46,782 nucleotides of DNA, taken from contig JAIXUE010000028.1 of NCBI GenBank assembly GCA_027483605.1, positions 1-46,782 of the forward strand, in the 5' to 3' direction. Source of the stretch: Cryomorphaceae bacterium. Lineage in GTDB: Bacteria; Bacteroidota; Bacteroidia; Flavobacteriales_D; Crocinitomicaceae. Every line of letters starts with the position of its first letter. Within the stretch, counting starts at the first letter, position 1. The translations under genes and the position numbers were made by a program. This document shows positions 8,901-17,742 of this stretch, piece by piece. The notes under the pieces are model-generated. The model worked only from the letters and a program-made list of their open reading frames with translations, ran no database searches and was not told the DNA's origin.

Positions 8901-9968
8901 TGTGCTGGAAGTGGCTCCGAAAAGATAAATGTTATTGAGGGAATCGCAAATAAGACTGTGTGCTGTTTCTGTGCCTTGAAGGTTGTCTCCTCCACCCAAA
9001 AAGCTAGACCACAACATGGTACTGCCGTCTGCAGTGAAGCGGGTGATAAAAACATCGGTGATGCCGTAAGCGCCCGCAACAGCATTGAAATTGGAATTGG
9101 TATCGAAACTAGCCAAACTCGGCAAGGGAAAGTTATTACCGTAAACAATGCCCGCTGAATAGGCACTTGCATCGTAGCCGTATGTAGCGGTCATGCCAAA
9201 ATTATCAGAAACAGCGCCGTTGTAGGTAGCAAAAACCAATACAGGATCAATAATTAAAGGAAGAGCTGGGTCATAAGTACCAAAAGTATAGCCAAAAACT
9301 CCGTCTGAAATTTGTTCATAAGCACAAGCCACCATTGTTTGCTTGCCGTTTATTTCTTGGTATGCAATTGGTTGTTCTTCGCGAATTTCGCCAACTGAGG
9401 TTTTGAGATGAACTGCGCCTTTTTTGAGCTGAACAGTTTGCGCACCAGAATAAGCCCAGCTGATTTGGGTTGGATCTGCACCTGGCGCCACAATAAACAG
9501 GTACTTGTAATTTGCTTGATCATTTTTCCAGATCATGTCTATGCCGGCGTAGTAGTCCTGGTAAAGAACCTCATCAAATGCACCCACTCCACTTGCCCAA
9601 TGCGTGGAATCTTTCCCTATAAAAAAATTATAAGTATGCTTGCGGACTTTCAGACATTGTGCTTGTACTTTCGGCTGCGCACCAATGAAGCGCTGCTGTA
9701 CAAATGCCGTAGGAATAGAGGGATTGACGAGGAGTTCTTGCTCGTGGTGTGCTTTTTCTAGTGCTGAATAATCGGTGAGCTGATACAAAAAACGATCTGA
9801 GCCCATCCAAATTTTGGCAGCGCCATCTTTGGCCATCAGCTGAATATCTGCAGGCCATTGCCCTTTGTTTTGGACAAATTCATGACCTTGAAACTGAGCC
9901 ATTGCTGGCGTAGCTAATGACAGCACAAAGAAGAGAAAACTTAGCAAGGGGCGCAATACACGGTTCAT
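5928..9968 (-). CDS. Giant T9SS type B cargo protein with SBBP-like propeller and PKD domains
   Basis: A 1346-residue secreted protein counted from ATG 9966-9968. The start MNRVLRPLLSFLFFVLSLAT is a clean Sec signal, and 20 upstream in-frame residues are hydrophilic and run into the neighbour's promoter. After the signal comes FVQNKGQWPADIQL, the N-terminal domain usually found ahead of SBBP beta-propeller repeats. Repeats such as LWSSFLGGGDN follow, then two PKD domains (SYLWDFGNGDTTS and SFLWDFGNGQFDS). The C-terminus, VYIPNAFSPNKDGQNDKLYV to KGNVTLIR, is the gliding motility-associated type B sorting domain. It is likely a surface adhesin. No PorP/SprF partner gene lies beside it, although known type B cargo often has one. 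Confidence 0.9.
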   Translation of the reverse strand: MNRVLRPLLSFLFFVLSLATPAMAQFQGHEFVQNKGQWPADIQLMAKDGAAKIWMGSDRFLYQLTDYSALEKAHHEQELLVNPSIPTAFVQQRFIGAQPKVQAQCLKVRKHTYNFFIGKDSTHWASGVGAFDEVLYQDYYAGIDMIWKNDQANYKYLFIVAPGADPTQISWAYSGAQTVQLKKGAVHLKTSVGEIREEQPIAYQEINGKQTMVACAYEQISDGVFGYTFGTYDPALPLIIDPVLVFATYNGAVSDNFGMTATYGYDASAYSAGIVYGNNFPLPSLASFDTNSNFNAVAGAYGITDVFITRFTADGSTMLWSSFLGGGDNLQGTETAHSLICDSLNNIYLFGATSSTDFPVTTGAVQPTHAGGTPNANFYFNGVYFGTQGTDLFVSKMSATGQNLLASTYVGGNANDGVNYRSLGLPYNNVAAYDSLTTNYGDQFRGEIYIDQNGSVLVASCSRSVNFPTQAPFQANKSVGQDAVIFRLSPTFNALQFSSFYGGNKDDAAYSVKTDTLGAIVFAGGTGSNNLSGTTGAYQSSYNGGKTDGFVVKLNASGTAIQKASYVGTPSYDQVFFVEVDRNNQIFLLGQAVGGGFVVNNAPYSNPGSSQFVLKLNNSLTVNLASTVIGNGTNQINISPAAFLVDICGNVYISGWGANILQSAPLSGMPLSANAFQSTTTGFDFYLMVLQNNFNGLLYGSYLGGAIAQEHVDGGTSRFDKNGVVYQSVCGGCGGHSDFPTSQGVWSNTNNSSNCNNLVFKFDFQLIPTAEFTSSNVQGCEDLSVNFQNTSAQWDSYLWDFGNGDTTSVVFNPSVSYTAPGTYEVFLYVTDSVCLITDTAQIQIVVLDSILLNLNDTINLCSNLPFTLIANTQGTANQFVWSLQNDLANPLNSPQDSSIVVTQGGWYFCQASNGFCSALDSVFIAFDVPLNASFQVSDSIGCAPLSLVLNNTSTLTSSFLWDFGNGQFDSTTFEPTIVYSQPGTYTISLTVVDSICQGTDQQSLQITVGPTLSVTAPAAVFLCSSTDTLLSPTIVGAPTSVIWSSTPQFLDTLNPSGQANLSLIDPQNAWYYIQISNAYCSAADSVQLTIATDAFALNGPNLVCAQAPFNLQLSGGATAQTIEWSPAASITGPTNLATATASIATSQYIYVEVLTAQNCLLQDSIFVSVSPLNPLAVVASADPTIILPNASAQLSAMPLGNFTYNWTPTLGLSNPSIANPQATIEQTTTYTLTVSDGLCSGSDTVLIKVFDSICGAPFVYIPNAFSPNKDGQNDKLYVRGPFIESFVFRVYDRWGELVWETTTLTEGWDGTFRGKLLDPDVYDYYLQATCVGGLENLIKGNVTLIR

Positions 9969-9992
9969 CCTCGCTAAGTTAAGCATTTCGAC

Positions 9993-10000
9993 TAATTTTG
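9993..10000 (+). promoter_or_regulatory. Candidate -7 element for the 10019-13475 operon
   Basis: TAATTTTG matches TAnnTTTG and lies 18 bp before the ATG at 10019, in a 50-bp divergent spacer. There is no clear TTTG 19 bp upstream, so the call rests on the -7 element and its position. Confidence 0.4.
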
Positions 10001-10018
10001 TGAACAGCAATTTACAAT

Positions 10019-10972
10019 ATGAACTCAACCAATCGCATCTGTTCTCTTTTCAATATTCAGTATCCCTTGATCCAAGGCGGTATGATTTGGTGTGCAGGCT
10101 GGGAACTCGCCTCGGCAGTTTCGAATGCCGGCGGCTTGGGCCTCTTAGGAGCAGGCTCAATGTATCCCGAAGTGCTCGACGCACAAATAAGCAAGTGTAA
10201 GGCAGCTACGCAAAAACCATTTGGTGTCAATTTGCCTTTGCTTTATCCAAATATAGAAGCCCATATTGCCACCATCATCAAACACAAAGTACCGATTGTG
10301 TTTACGAGTGCAGGTAATCCCAAAACCTGGACCGAGACCTTAAAGAAAGAAGGCATTACAGTAGTGCATGTGGTCTCGAGCGTCAAGTTTGCACTCAAGG
10401 CCCAAGCTGCTGGCGTAGATGCCGTCGTAGCCGAGGGCTTTGAGGCCGGCGGCCACAACGGCCGAGATGAAACCACCACACTCTGCCTGATCCCAATGGT
10501 GCGCAAAGCGATTCACATTCCACTCATTGCCGCTGGCGGCATCGGAGATGGCCGTGCGCTGCTCGCCGTCATGAACCTAGGCGCGGATGGCGCCCAAGTA
10601 GGCAGCCGCTTTGTAGCCTCCATCGAATCCAGTGCGCACCAAAACTTCAAGCAAGCCGTGATTGACAGCCAAGAAGGCGACACCTTACTCACCCTCAAAG
10701 AACTCACGCCGGTGCGCTTGCTACGCAACCCATTTTTTGATCAGCTCATGGCTGCATACCAAGATGGGGCGAGCGCTGCCGCGCTCGCCGAATTGCTCGG
10801 CCGCGGCCGAGCCAAAAAAGGCATGTTCGAGGGAGACCTCCAAGCGGGTGAACTAGAAATCGGACAAATCGCAGGTGCCTTCGACGACATCTTACCTGCG
10901 GCGACAATCGTCGAAAATTTCATCCAAGAATACAACCAAGCCCTTACCCTCCAACAACCACTTCCTTTATGA
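10019..10972 (+). CDS. Nitronate monooxygenase/FabK-like FMN oxidoreductase
   Basis: A 317-residue TIM-barrel flavoprotein of the 2-nitropropane dioxygenase superfamily. The N-terminus YPLIQGGMIWCAGWELASAV, the catalytic-loop FEAGGHNG (GGHNG at 144-148) and the FMN-phosphate segment IAAGGIGDGRALLAVMNLGA are all typical. Members either oxidise alkyl nitronates or act as enoyl-ACP reductase II (FabK), and sequence alone does not separate the two here. There is no signal peptide, so it is cytosolic. The stop overlaps the start of the following M16 gene by 4 bp (ATGA). The three genes 10019-13475 look like one operon, divergent from the type B adhesin gene. Confidence 0.85.
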   Translation: MNSTNRICSLFNIQYPLIQGGMIWCAGWELASAVSNAGGLGLLGAGSMYPEVLDAQISKCKAATQKPFGVNLPLLYPNIEAHIATIIKHKVPIVFTSAGNPKTWTETLKKEGITVVHVVSSVKFALKAQAAGVDAVVAEGFEAGGHNGRDETTTLCLIPMVRKAIHIPLIAAGGIGDGRALLAVMNLGADGAQVGSRFVASIESSAHQNFKQAVIDSQEGDTLLTLKELTPVRLLRNPFFDQLMAAYQDGASAAALAELLGRGRAKKGMFEGDLQAGELEIGQIAGAFDDILPAATIVENFIQEYNQALTLQQPLPL

Positions 10973-12204
10973 TCACATTCGAGCGTTTTAACTTAGACAA
11001 CGGCCTGAGGGTTTTGTTTCACAAAGAACCCACCACACCCATGGCAGTAGTCAATGTGCTCTACGACGTCGGGGCCCGAGACGAAGACCCGCAGCAGACC
11101 GGCTTTGCACACCTTTTCGAACACCTGATGTTTGGTGGCTCAGTCCACATTCCAGATTTTGATGCACCCTTGCAAGCTGCCGGCGGACAAAGCAATGCAT
11201 TCACTAGCAACGACATCACCAACTACTACGACGTCTTACCTGCTCAAAATCTTGACACCGCACTCTGGCTCGAGAGCGACCGCATGCTTTCTTTGGCTTT
11301 TACACCTAAAAGCTTAGAAGTCCAGCGGCAAGTAGTCATTGAAGAATTCAAGCAACGATACCTGAATCAACCCTACGGCGACGCCTGGTTGCATTTGCGA
11401 CCACTCGCCTACCAAAAGCACCCATATCGCTGGGCCACCATCGGTAAGAACATCAAGCACATCCAAGATGCTACCATGTCAGATGTTCGCGACTTTTTTA
11501 AGAAGCACTACCATCCTGGCAATGCCATTTTATGCATCGTTGGCAATTTTGAACTCGCTACGATCAAAGAAAAAGTAAACTTTTACTTTAGCGACATTCC
11601 CTCGCAACCAAAAAGCGCTAGAAAGCTAAGCCCCGAGCCACCACAAAAAAAATTCAGGATCAAAACCATCCAAAGAAAAGTACCTGCTTCTTCTTTTTAT
11701 TACGCGTTTCAGATGGGCAAGCGCCTAGATCAAGACTACTACCTCTCCGATTTGCTCTCTGACCACATGGGCAACGAAAAAACAGGCATCCTCTTTACAG
11801 AATTACAGCGCAAGAAAAAGTTGGTATCGGAAATTACTGCTTATATCACAGGCTCCATAGATAACGGTTTGTTCGTGATCTCGGGTAAAATCAATCCCAA
11901 ACGCAGTTTAAGCGAACTCGATGCGGTACTTTGGCCTTTGCTCGATCAATACAAATCCAAAAAAATGAGCCAAAGCGCGCTTCGCGAACTCATCCTTAAG
12001 TTACAAACGGCAAAAGCCTTTCAAGACCAAGGTTTGCTGAGTCGTGCAATGAACCTCAGTTTTTTCGAATTGCTGGGGTCTGCCGAACTGATCAACCAAG
12101 AAAGTGCGCGTTTTGAAAACATTCAAACCAAAGATTTACAAACTTATGCCCAGCAGCTACTCGATAAAAATCGTTGTTCACTGCTCCAAATTCAAGCTCA
12201 ATAG
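10969..12204 (+). CDS. M16-family zinc peptidase, catalytic subunit
   Basis: A 411-residue M16 (insulinase/pitrilysin) protein with the inverted zinc motif HLFEH at residues 48-52 and the downstream glutamate ligand in VVIEEFKQR (E125/E126). The C-terminal half has the M16C-like fold, but the usual substrate-binding R/Y pair is poorly kept (ELQRKKKLVSEITAY). This is the expected half of a heterodimer like mitochondrial processing peptidase or bacterial two-gene M16B systems, where the partner supplies R/Y. No signal peptide is visible, so its compartment is probably cytosolic. The partner gene starts 2 bp after the stop. Confidence 0.9.
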   Translation: MITFERFNLDNGLRVLFHKEPTTPMAVVNVLYDVGARDEDPQQTGFAHLFEHLMFGGSVHIPDFDAPLQAAGGQSNAFTSNDITNYYDVLPAQNLDTALWLESDRMLSLAFTPKSLEVQRQVVIEEFKQRYLNQPYGDAWLHLRPLAYQKHPYRWATIGKNIKHIQDATMSDVRDFFKKHYHPGNAILCIVGNFELATIKEKVNFYFSDIPSQPKSARKLSPEPPQKKFRIKTIQRKVPASSFYYAFQMGKRLDQDYYLSDLLSDHMGNEKTGILFTELQRKKKLVSEITAYITGSIDNGLFVISGKINPKRSLSELDAVLWPLLDQYKSKKMSQSALRELILKLQTAKAFQDQGLLSRAMNLSFFELLGSAELINQESARFENIQTKDLQTYAQQLLDKNRCSLLQIQAQ

Positions 12205-12206
12205 CC

Positions 12207-13475
12207 ATGACCCAAAAAGCAATCGACCGACACATTGCCCCAGCCTTGCATCCCATTGAGCACATCTCTTTTGTAGCACCCAATGCACAGCTTCTTGCCA
12301 ACGGCGCAACACTTTTTTGCCTCAGTGGTTTGCAAAATGACACCAGCAAGATCGAACTTCATTTTGCAGCAGGCTCTACCACCAACGACCCCCTCACCGC
12401 CTCTTTGTGCGCTGGGTTATTGATCAACGGCAGCCATCAAAAAACGGCCAAACAGATCCAAAAAGCACTCGATGCCGTTGGGGCTTACTACGATGTATCA
12501 CTGACTCAGGAAACTGCGGTAGTCACACTCTATGCGCTCAAAAATCAACTCTACAACGCCTATCTGATCTTTCACGAAAATTTGTTTGGCGCCATTTTTC
12601 CAGCAAAAGAAGTCAAAGACCTGGTGCACAGCCGTAGACAGAAATTCTTGGTGCAAGAACAAAAAGTGAGCTTTATTGCCCAACGTTATTTTCAAAGATG
12701 TCTTTTAGCAGGAACTGCTTACGCAAAGCAAATCCAACTCTCTGACTTTGACCACGCCGACCGAGCAGCCATTCAAGCATTTCATGCGCAGCACTACCTC
12801 TGCGGGCTCAAGAAGGTTTATCTCGTCGGCGACCTCCAAGAGGCAACAATCAAAGCGTTTGCAAATTTGCTAGAGCAATACCAGAGCAAATTACCCCAAA
12901 GCGCCGTATTTGAATGGCAGCCAGAGCAAGGCGCCACGCACATCGAGCAAGATGGAGCCCTACAAAGTGCTGTGCGCATTGGAAGGCCGCTTTTCAATAA
13001 AACACACCCAGACTTCTGCAGTTTCAGCGTACTCAATACCGTTCTAGGCGATTATTTTGGCAGCCGCCTCATGAGCAATATCCGCGAAGACAAAGGCTAT
13101 ACCTATGGCATCGGTTCACATATTGTAGAAAGCAAGCAATTTGGTTATTTAGTCATCGGTACCGAAGTAGGCGTGCAAACGCGCGAAGCAACTTTCCGCG
13201 AAATTCAATACGAATTTGAGCGCCTGAAAACGGAACTGATTCCCGAAGAGGAACTAAACCTCGTGAAAAGTTACTTGATGGGGCAACTGCTCAAAAGTGC
13301 CGACGGCCCTTATGCCATGCTCGACCTTTTTGCCAATGTTGAAACCGTCGGTCTGGACCTCAGTTACTACGACCGCTATATCTCGGAAGTGAAGGCTGTT
13401 GATGCCAAAAAACTACGAGAACTGGCGCAGCGTTACCTCATTTGGGAAGAAATGCTGCTTATTTCTGCTGGATAG
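12207..13475 (+). CDS. M16-family protein, non-catalytic partner subunit
   Basis: A 422-residue M16 protein, counted from ATG 12207 because the upstream in-frame start lies inside the previous gene. The position of the HxxEH zinc motif is occupied by GLLINGSHQKTAKQIQKAL, so no zinc site exists. The C-terminal half keeps the substrate-binding signature SRLMSNIREDKGYTYGIGS with R293 and Y298/Y300. Together with the preceding gene it forms a typical complementary pair, one subunit with zinc and one with R/Y. The next gene is 58 bp away without a clear terminator. Confidence 0.88.
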   Translation: MTQKAIDRHIAPALHPIEHISFVAPNAQLLANGATLFCLSGLQNDTSKIELHFAAGSTTNDPLTASLCAGLLINGSHQKTAKQIQKALDAVGAYYDVSLTQETAVVTLYALKNQLYNAYLIFHENLFGAIFPAKEVKDLVHSRRQKFLVQEQKVSFIAQRYFQRCLLAGTAYAKQIQLSDFDHADRAAIQAFHAQHYLCGLKKVYLVGDLQEATIKAFANLLEQYQSKLPQSAVFEWQPEQGATHIEQDGALQSAVRIGRPLFNKTHPDFCSFSVLNTVLGDYFGSRLMSNIREDKGYTYGIGSHIVESKQFGYLVIGTEVGVQTREATFREIQYEFERLKTELIPEEELNLVKSYLMGQLLKSADGPYAMLDLFANVETVGLDLSYYDRYISEVKAVDAKKLRELAQRYLIWEEMLLISAG

Positions 13476-13533
13476 CAACCTTTAAAAGGCTTTGCCGTTA
13501 TACTAAAACAGTAAAAATTACGTTAATCAACGG

Positions 13534-16500
13534 ATGTTTAGAGTAGTTATTGTATGGTTGTTTCTGCACGTGACTTTAGTCGCTTCCGCCTCGCATGTCA
13601 TGGGCGGAGAAATCACCTATAAGCATCTTGGCAGCGGCAACTATCAATTTGAACTTGTTTTCTACCGCGATTGCAACGGAGCCGACGTCAATGCCGTGTC
13701 CGAGAACCTCCGCGTTTGGAACCACCCTACTTTGAGTGTGATCCCTGTTTTATTTGTGCAACGCCAAGATTTATCGCCAAGTTGTACGCAAGTGCCTGGC
13801 GGGGCTGGTCCCTTGCTTTGCGGCACCGGCAACAACGGCGGAAACGGCATCGGCGCTATTGAAAAAGTCATTTACCGCAGTGCCCCAATTGCCCTCAGCG
13901 GCAACCCTCCTGCTCAAGGTTGGGCCTTTACCTACGAGAATTTCTCGCGCAGCGGAGCCCTTACCAACCTCAGCAATCCATCTACCTACGGCATTACGCT
14001 TGTCGCCAAAATCTTCAACTTGGCCCAACCCGACGACTCACCTATTTTCAACGAAGACCCCAATTTTGTAAGTTGTGCAGGCCTTCCTTATCAGTACAAC
14101 GCCGCTGTAAGTGATGCCAACCTCGACTCTCTCCACTTTGAATTTGGCCTTCCCTATGATCATTTCCCAGTGGGTAACTACAACCCGCCGTCTAATCCAG
14201 CACCCATCCCTTTTGTCAGTGGTTTTAGCGCGGCGAGCCCTACCCCAGGCACGTCTGTCAACGCAAGTAATATTCCTGCAGTGCTCAATCCGCTCAATGG
14301 CAACCTGACCTTTACGAGCTTTACAATTGGCAACTACGTTGTCAAAATCGTTGTAAAGGCTTATCGCGGCGGTTTGCTTATTTCAGAAACAGAACGCGAA
14401 ATGCAGTTGGTTTTACAACCATGTAACAGCAGCAATTTCCCGCCTGTTATTGCACCACCTTTTGCAGGAGGAACTTCCTATGAACTCACCGTGAATGCCG
14501 GAGATTTGATCGATTACCCACTGCTCATTACAGATCCCGACACCCAAATCAATGGCAATGCTCAGAACATCACCTTAGAAGCCCAACTTCCATGCACCGT
14601 GGGGCCCTGCCCAAGTTTGAACCTCGCTTTACCCTACACTGCAGCAGCACAAATACAGGCGCAGTTCACTTGGCAAACGACTTGTGCGCACCTACTCGAT
14701 GGCCAGGGTCAAGCGCAAGCACAACAAACGTATCATTTCGTGCTCAAAGCCAGCGACGACGTCTGCCCAGTTCCGCAAGTTCAGTACAGCACCTTAACCA
14801 TTCATGTGCTCAATAGTGGCATCATTGCCGCACCAGAAATCTCGTGTATCCAAACCAACAACGCGAACGAACTCAATATCTATTGGCCTTCCATCAATAC
14901 GGGAAGCACCTCAAGCTTTGGATCTTTTCAATTGTATTCTCTCCAAAATGGTTTGCTCGCCGACACCCTAGATGTCAATGCCACGAGCTTTACCATCCCT
15001 CCTGTTTTTGCTAGCCACGATTTTTATTTGGCTGTGGCCTCGGGTTGTGGTGGCAACTTCTTAAGTTATTCAGACACCGTAAAAAATATTTTCCTTACCC
15101 TCAACAATCCCAACAACGGAACCGCTGTTCTGAATTGGAACAAACCCAAGAACCCCGCATCGCCACTCTACAATAGTCATTATTACATCTACAGGGAATA
15201 CCCCACCAATTTTTTCAATTTTTTGGACAGCGTTCCCTACAACCAAACCACCTACACAGACACCATCGATCTCTGTAATGAATTCTTGCGTTACCGCGTT
15301 AACCTCAAAACAAGCACCTGTAATTTCAATTCCAACCGTCCCGGCGATTCACTTACCGACATGATGACCCCGTTTATTCCGGTGCTCTCTAGTGTTGGTT
15401 TTGACACAAGTACCCAACAACTGCAGGTGCAATGGAACGTCAATGCCGCTCCAGATACTTACGGTTATGTCATCTACACCTATGACGCCAATGGCTTTCT
15501 GATCGAACTCGATACCGTTTACGGTCAGAACAACACATCTTATTGGCACAGCGTGCCCTTCAATGGCGGCCCCTACACTTATACCGTTGCTGCCTTTGAC
15601 TCTTGCTTTACCTCCAATAATCCACCCTCGTTTCAAACCTCAGCCAAAGCCAATTTGCACACGAGCATCCAAGCGAGTTACACCGTAGATATGTGTCCGC
15701 AGCGCGTAGACCTCAATTGGAGTCGTTATTTGGGCAACCCTGTATTGACCTATGAAATATGGAGTAAGCACAACAACACATGGGCCTTGCTTGGCACAAC
15801 AAATGACACCACCGCAAGTGTCAACTTGGTCAAAAATGAGAGTTATTGCGTGTACATTAAAGCAAACTTGCAAAACGGTTCTAGCGCATTTTCTAATCCG
15901 CTGTGCTTTACCATGCCGCAACCAACGCCGCCAAGTTACCATTACTTTAGAGTCGCGAGCGTCACCGAAAAAGACATCGAACTGAAGGCTTGGGTAGACC
16001 AAAGCGTGGGCGTCACGCAGGTCATCTTCGAGAGAAAAGATACCAATGGCGTTTATGAAGTGCTCGGCAGTGCAGCGGTAAGCAACAACATAGCGGCATT
16101 CCTAGACGAAGATGTCGAAACCAACTGGGGGCCATGGACCTACCGCAGTATTTACCTCGATAGCTGTGGAAATCCGGGCGCATACGCCAACGAAAACACC
16201 ACCATTTTTGTACAAGGTAGTGCTGATCAATACAACATGATCAATTCATTGAACTGGACACCCTACTCTCTATTCGATGGTGGCATTAGCGCTTACAAAG
16301 CGTTCAGAAATGCTTACGGAACCTGGGAGAGTCTGCCGTTTCAGGTTTTCCAGGATGGCACCTTTACGCTCACCGACGACGTCTCGCAGTTGCGCAATAA
16401 AGGCGAAGTATGCTATCGAATTATGGCACTCGAAAACAACAATCAGTATGGTTTTGCCGACAGCAGTTACTCCAATACCTTCTGCCTGAGCTACGACCCT

Positions 16501-16776
16501 TTGATGTTTGTCCCGAACGCCTTTACTCCCGATGGCCTCAACCCGATCTTTTTGCCTGTAGTGCAAAATGTAGACCCGGAGAAATACACCTTCAGTATCA
16601 TTGATCGCTGGGGTAAAATCGTTTTTGAAACCAATGATCCGGCCCAAGGTTGGGATGGCATCATTAGCAGTTCGGGCTTGCCCGCAACCAACGACGTCTT
16701 TCAGTACCGCATCGAACTGCTCATCAATAAAACCGATGCCATCGTCAAACAAGGCTACGTGACGCTCATCCGATGA
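13534..16776 (+). CDS. Large T9SS type B (gliding motility-associated C-terminal) surface protein
   Basis: A 1080-residue secreted protein. The signal peptide MFRVVIVWLFLHVTLVASAS runs into SHVMGGEITYKHLGSGNYQ and FYRDCNG, an N-terminal block I recognise from many Bacteroidota type B proteins. The middle is rich in fibronectin type III-like strands (for example ELNIYWPSINTG, AVLNWNKPKNP, VDLNWSRYLGNP), with many paired cysteines. The C-terminus FVPNAFTPDGLNPIFLPVVQ through IIDRWGKIVFET to GYVTLIR is the type B sorting domain. It is probably an adhesin or matrix protein. The stop overlaps the next gene, a glycosyltransferase, by 4 bp. No PorP/SprF gene is adjacent. Confidence 0.9.
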   Translation: MFRVVIVWLFLHVTLVASASHVMGGEITYKHLGSGNYQFELVFYRDCNGADVNAVSENLRVWNHPTLSVIPVLFVQRQDLSPSCTQVPGGAGPLLCGTGNNGGNGIGAIEKVIYRSAPIALSGNPPAQGWAFTYENFSRSGALTNLSNPSTYGITLVAKIFNLAQPDDSPIFNEDPNFVSCAGLPYQYNAAVSDANLDSLHFEFGLPYDHFPVGNYNPPSNPAPIPFVSGFSAASPTPGTSVNASNIPAVLNPLNGNLTFTSFTIGNYVVKIVVKAYRGGLLISETEREMQLVLQPCNSSNFPPVIAPPFAGGTSYELTVNAGDLIDYPLLITDPDTQINGNAQNITLEAQLPCTVGPCPSLNLALPYTAAAQIQAQFTWQTTCAHLLDGQGQAQAQQTYHFVLKASDDVCPVPQVQYSTLTIHVLNSGIIAAPEISCIQTNNANELNIYWPSINTGSTSSFGSFQLYSLQNGLLADTLDVNATSFTIPPVFASHDFYLAVASGCGGNFLSYSDTVKNIFLTLNNPNNGTAVLNWNKPKNPASPLYNSHYYIYREYPTNFFNFLDSVPYNQTTYTDTIDLCNEFLRYRVNLKTSTCNFNSNRPGDSLTDMMTPFIPVLSSVGFDTSTQQLQVQWNVNAAPDTYGYVIYTYDANGFLIELDTVYGQNNTSYWHSVPFNGGPYTYTVAAFDSCFTSNNPPSFQTSAKANLHTSIQASYTVDMCPQRVDLNWSRYLGNPVLTYEIWSKHNNTWALLGTTNDTTASVNLVKNESYCVYIKANLQNGSSAFSNPLCFTMPQPTPPSYHYFRVASVTEKDIELKAWVDQSVGVTQVIFERKDTNGVYEVLGSAAVSNNIAAFLDEDVETNWGPWTYRSIYLDSCGNPGAYANENTTIFVQGSADQYNMINSLNWTPYSLFDGGISAYKAFRNAYGTWESLPFQVFQDGTFTLTDDVSQLRNKGEVCYRIMALENNNQYGFADSSYSNTFCLSYDPLMFVPNAFTPDGLNPIFLPVVQNVDPEKYTFSIIDRWGKIVFETNDPAQGWDGIISSSGLPATNDVFQYRIELLINKTDAIVKQGYVTLIR

Positions 16777-17735
16777 AACCAACACGCATTCTCGTTATCC
16801 AAACCGCTTTTTTAGGAGATGTTATCCTGGCCTCTCCCGTTTGGGAAAATCTACATTTGCAATTTCCAGCAGCACAAATCGATGTAGTGGTCAAGAAAGG
16901 GAACGAAAGCCTGCTTGCCGCTCACCCGTTCTTGAACCAGGTATTTGTTTTCGATAAGCGTCAAAAAGTCAAGAACCTCTGGAATTTGGGCAGAACCTTG
17001 CGTTCCAAACAATACGACCTCGTCATCAATCTACAAAGATTTGCAAGCTCTGGCATCTTAACCATGCTGGCCAAGGGAAAAGAAAGTAGAGGTTTTGAAA
17101 AGAATCCGTTGTCTCTATTCTTTTCCAAGCGCTTCAAGCACGAAATGAAACCCAATTGGCATGAGGTAGACCGCAATTTAAGCCTGATTTCAGACTTGGT
17201 GCCCGCTCCTATCCGCAGACCTCAGTTGTATCCGAGTTTGGAAGATTTACAGGCCATACAAATGCATCAAGACATTCCTTATTACTGTTTGGCACCAACG
17301 AGCGTTTGGTTTACCAAGCAAGCGCCCGAATCAATTTGGCTCAAGTTAATCAAGGATCTTTCAGCCAAACAACAAAAAATTTATTTGTTGGGCGCGTCTT
17401 CCGACCAAAAATACCTCGATGCAATCGCTAAAAAAGCAGGAACTTCGGAGGTCGTCAATTTGGCAGGTAAACTCACGCTATTACAATCTGCCGCACTCAT
17501 GGCAGGCGCACAACACAATTACGTCAATGACTCTGGCCCCTTGCATTTGGCCTCTGCCACCAACGCACCCGTGAGCGCATTCTTTTGCTCAACCGTTCCT
17601 GAGTTTGGTTTTGGACCGCTGTCAGATCAGTCTGCTATCATTGAAGTTAAAGACCTCGACTGCCGCCCTTGTGGTTTACATGGCCATAAAAGTTGCCCGA
17701 AAGGGCATTTTAGGTGTGGGGAGGGTTTGGTTTAG
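16773..17735 (+). CDS. Glycosyltransferase family 9 (heptosyltransferase-like)
   Basis: A 320-residue GT-B enzyme of family 9. The N-terminus ILVIQTAFLGDVILASPVW, YDLVINLQRF, the donor-site block NDSGPLHLASATNAPVSAFF and the cysteine-rich tail CRPCGLHGHKSCPKGHFRC all match heptosyltransferase-like (WaaF/WaaC) proteins. In the family these add heptose or a related sugar to lipopolysaccharide core at the inner face of the cytoplasmic membrane. The sugar used here is unknown. The start overlaps the type B adhesin gene by 4 bp (ATGA), so translation is probably coupled. It converges on a T9SS cargo gene with only 7 bp between stops. Confidence 0.88.
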   Translation: MKPTRILVIQTAFLGDVILASPVWENLHLQFPAAQIDVVVKKGNESLLAAHPFLNQVFVFDKRQKVKNLWNLGRTLRSKQYDLVINLQRFASSGILTMLAKGKESRGFEKNPLSLFFSKRFKHEMKPNWHEVDRNLSLISDLVPAPIRRPQLYPSLEDLQAIQMHQDIPYYCLAPTSVWFTKQAPESIWLKLIKDLSAKQQKIYLLGASSDQKYLDAIAKKAGTSEVVNLAGKLTLLQSAALMAGAQHNYVNDSGPLHLASATNAPVSAFFCSTVPEFGFGPLSDQSAIIEVKDLDCRPCGLHGHKSCPKGHFRCGEGLV

Positions 17736-17742
17736 GCTATCA

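Noticed and set aside
16270-16785. 171-residue minus-strand frame over the type B protein end
   Set aside because: It is antisense to the conserved type B sorting domain, so it is a shadow.
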